Shown here: one piece after another, positions 29,296-30,331 of the stretch
Position numbering within the stretch: the stretch's first letter is position 1
Layout of the letters: each line of letters opens with the position of its first letter
NCBI GenBank assembly: GCA_023431205.1
Contig: JAEYXQ010000009.1
Coordinates: forward strand, 1 to 30,331
Length of the DNA stretch: 30,331 nt
Source: Pseudomonadota bacterium
GTDB taxonomy: Bacteria; Pseudomonadota; Alphaproteobacteria; Rhizobiales; Devosiaceae
Reading direction: 5' to 3'
The notes under the pieces: generated by a model
Databases searched by the model: none
Seen by the model: the letters and a program-made list of their open reading frames with translations, nothing else
What the model was told of the DNA's origin: nothing
Translations under genes and position numbers: made by a program

Positions 29296-30216
29296 TTATT
29301 TCTTCCCACTCGGGTACTCCAGACCCATCTCGCGGTAGCGTTCGGGGTCGTCGCCCCATTTCTCGCGGACCTTGACGAAGATGAACAGGTGCACCGGCAG
29401 CTCGTACATCTCCATGAGTTCCTTGCGGGCTTCGGCGCCGATGGTCTTGATGGTCTGGCCGCCGGCACCGAGGACGATCTTCTTGTGGGTGTCGCGGGTG
29501 ACGTAGATCACCTGGTCGATCTTGTAGGAGCCATCCTTCTGGATCTTGAAGCTCTCGGTCTCGACGGTGGCGTTGTAGGGGATCTCGTCGTGGATCCTGA
29601 GGAAGAGCTTCTCGCGGGTGATCTCGGCCGCAGTGATGGCCATGGTGAGATCGGTGAGGTGATCCTCGGGGAAGTGCCAGGGGCCGGGCGGGATGTGCTT
29701 GATGCACCAGTCGATGAAGTCCTGCACGCCGTCGCCCTTGAGAGCGGAGATCATGAATGTGGCTTCGAAGCGGAGCCGGGAATTCAGCTCTTCGGAAAGG
29801 TTCAGCAGTTTCTCGCGGCGGATCGTGTCGATCTTGTTGAGCACCAGGATCTTGGGATGGCGGACGTTGGCGAGGCCCTCAACCAGAGATTCCAGTTCGG
29901 CCGTCAAACCCTTTTCTGCATCAACGATAAAGGCGACGATGTCGGCATCCCCTGCCCCGCTCCAGGCGCTGTCAACCATGGCCCGGTCGAGGCGGCGCTT
30001 GGGAGCGAAGATGCCGGGCGTGTCGACGAAGACCAGCTGTGCGGTATCGAGTGTAACCACGCCCCGAACCTGCGAGCGGGTCGTCTGGGCCTTGTGGGTG
30101 ACGATCGACACCTTGGTGCCGACCAGTGAATTGAGCAGGGTCGACTTGCCGGCATTGGGGGCGCCGACCAGGGCGATGAAGCCGCAGGAGGTGTCGGTGA
30201 GGTCGAGCTCGGTCAT
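29296..30216 (-). CDS. era: GTPase Era
   Basis: Era is an essential GTPase that binds the 3' end of 16S rRNA during 30S assembly. The 306-residue protein has G1 GAPNAGKS (18-25), G2 HKAQTTR (41-47), G3 DTPG (65-68), G4 NKID (127-130), and a C-terminal KH domain with VLGAGGQTIKTIGAEAR. Start at the ATG at 30216: AAGGA lies six bases upstream, and this ATG overlaps the rnc stop (ATGA). A GTG at 30231 is less likely because it precedes the ribosome-binding site. Confidence 0.97.
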   Translation of the reverse strand: MTELDLTDTSCGFIALVGAPNAGKSTLLNSLVGTKVSIVTHKAQTTRSQVRGVVTLDTAQLVFVDTPGIFAPKRRLDRAMVDSAWSGAGDADIVAFIVDAEKGLTAELESLVEGLANVRHPKILVLNKIDTIRREKLLNLSEELNSRLRFEATFMISALKGDGVQDFIDWCIKHIPPGPWHFPEDHLTDLTMAITAAEITREKLFLRIHDEIPYNATVETESFKIQKDGSYKIDQVIYVTRDTHKKIVLGAGGQTIKTIGAEARKELMEMYELPVHLFIFVKVREKWGDDPERYREMGLEYPSGKK

Positions 30217-30331
30217 GCGGGTTCCTTCCACACGTTCTGGCGGATCAGGAAGAGCTCGGCAGCCTTGTGCTCGGCGATCTTCTTGGAGGGGCCGGTGGCG
30301 GTCAGCGGCTCGAACTCGCCGAGGGTGACGC
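30213..30331 (-). CDS. rnc: Ribonuclease III, C-terminal end (cut by window edge)
   Basis: On the minus strand the last 39 codons before the stop at 30213 read VTLGEFEPLTATGPSKKIAE, then HKAAELFLIRQNVWKEPA. The GPSKKIAEHKAAELFL helix is the end of the double-stranded RNA-binding domain of RNase III, which cuts rRNA precursors. The catalytic domain lies outside the window. The stop overlaps the era start by four bases, so rnc-era are translationally coupled, as usual in the class. Confidence 0.9.
   Translation of the reverse strand, partial: VTLGEFEPLTATGPSKKIAEHKAAELFLIRQNVWKEPA

Overview
The window looks like ordinary chromosome of a GC-rich alphaproteobacterium of the order Hyphomicrobiales (Rhizobiales). 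Markers are the cluster bamE / ubiquinol-cytochrome c chaperone / DUF177 / plsX / fabH / ihfA / merR, the regulator LdtR next to a DUF6163-type membrane protein and hemB, a BA14K-type secreted protein, a DUF6898-type small protein, and rnc-era-recO-parC. A Devosia-like genus is my guess; the sequence alone does not prove it. I see no insertion sequence, phage module, CRISPR array, rRNA or toxin/antitoxin set.

Layout. 1-568: tRNA-Tyr(GUA) with its own promoter. 568-5320: the most accessory-looking part, with a DUF2270 membrane protein, a gene-poor stretch, the proVWX compatible-solute ABC importer, and a decayed small gene. 5432-8026: a Ser/Thr/Gly-rich secreted protein, rlmB with a translationally coupled small partner, and a convergent lipoprotein polysaccharide deacetylase. 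8122-12351 (minus): chaperone, DUF177, plsX, fabH, ihfA and merR, linking fatty-acid and phospholipid precursor synthesis to a nucleoid protein; bamE diverges from it. 13059-15904 (minus): glyA, nrdR, ribH, nusB. 16246-20164: BA14K protein, DUF6898 protein, L,D-transpeptidase, HNH nuclease, LdtR and DUF6163 protein. 20263-25187 (plus): hemB, MFS transporter, RDD protein, aminoacyl-tRNA-protein transferase, and an endonuclease/exonuclease/phosphatase-fold membrane protein. 25246-30331 (minus): Dabb protein, parC, recO, era and the 3' end of rnc.

How the genes fit together. Most are housekeeping: RNA processing and ribosome assembly (rnc, era, rlmB, nusB), chromosome maintenance (parC, recO, ihfA), cofactors (hemB, ribH), one-carbon metabolism (glyA) and dNTP control (nrdR). 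Two osmotic-stress themes occur: the ProVWX importer and the LdtR/L,D-transpeptidase pair for cell-wall remodelling. I found no clearly new multigene system. The most interesting signals are small: a perfect 17-nt palindrome between an inserted HNH gene and the LdtR-type target, a start-proximal palindrome that contains a Shine-Dalgarno sequence, a twice-frameshifted small gene, a long imperfect stem-loop in the parC leader, and recurrent GC-rich palindromes.
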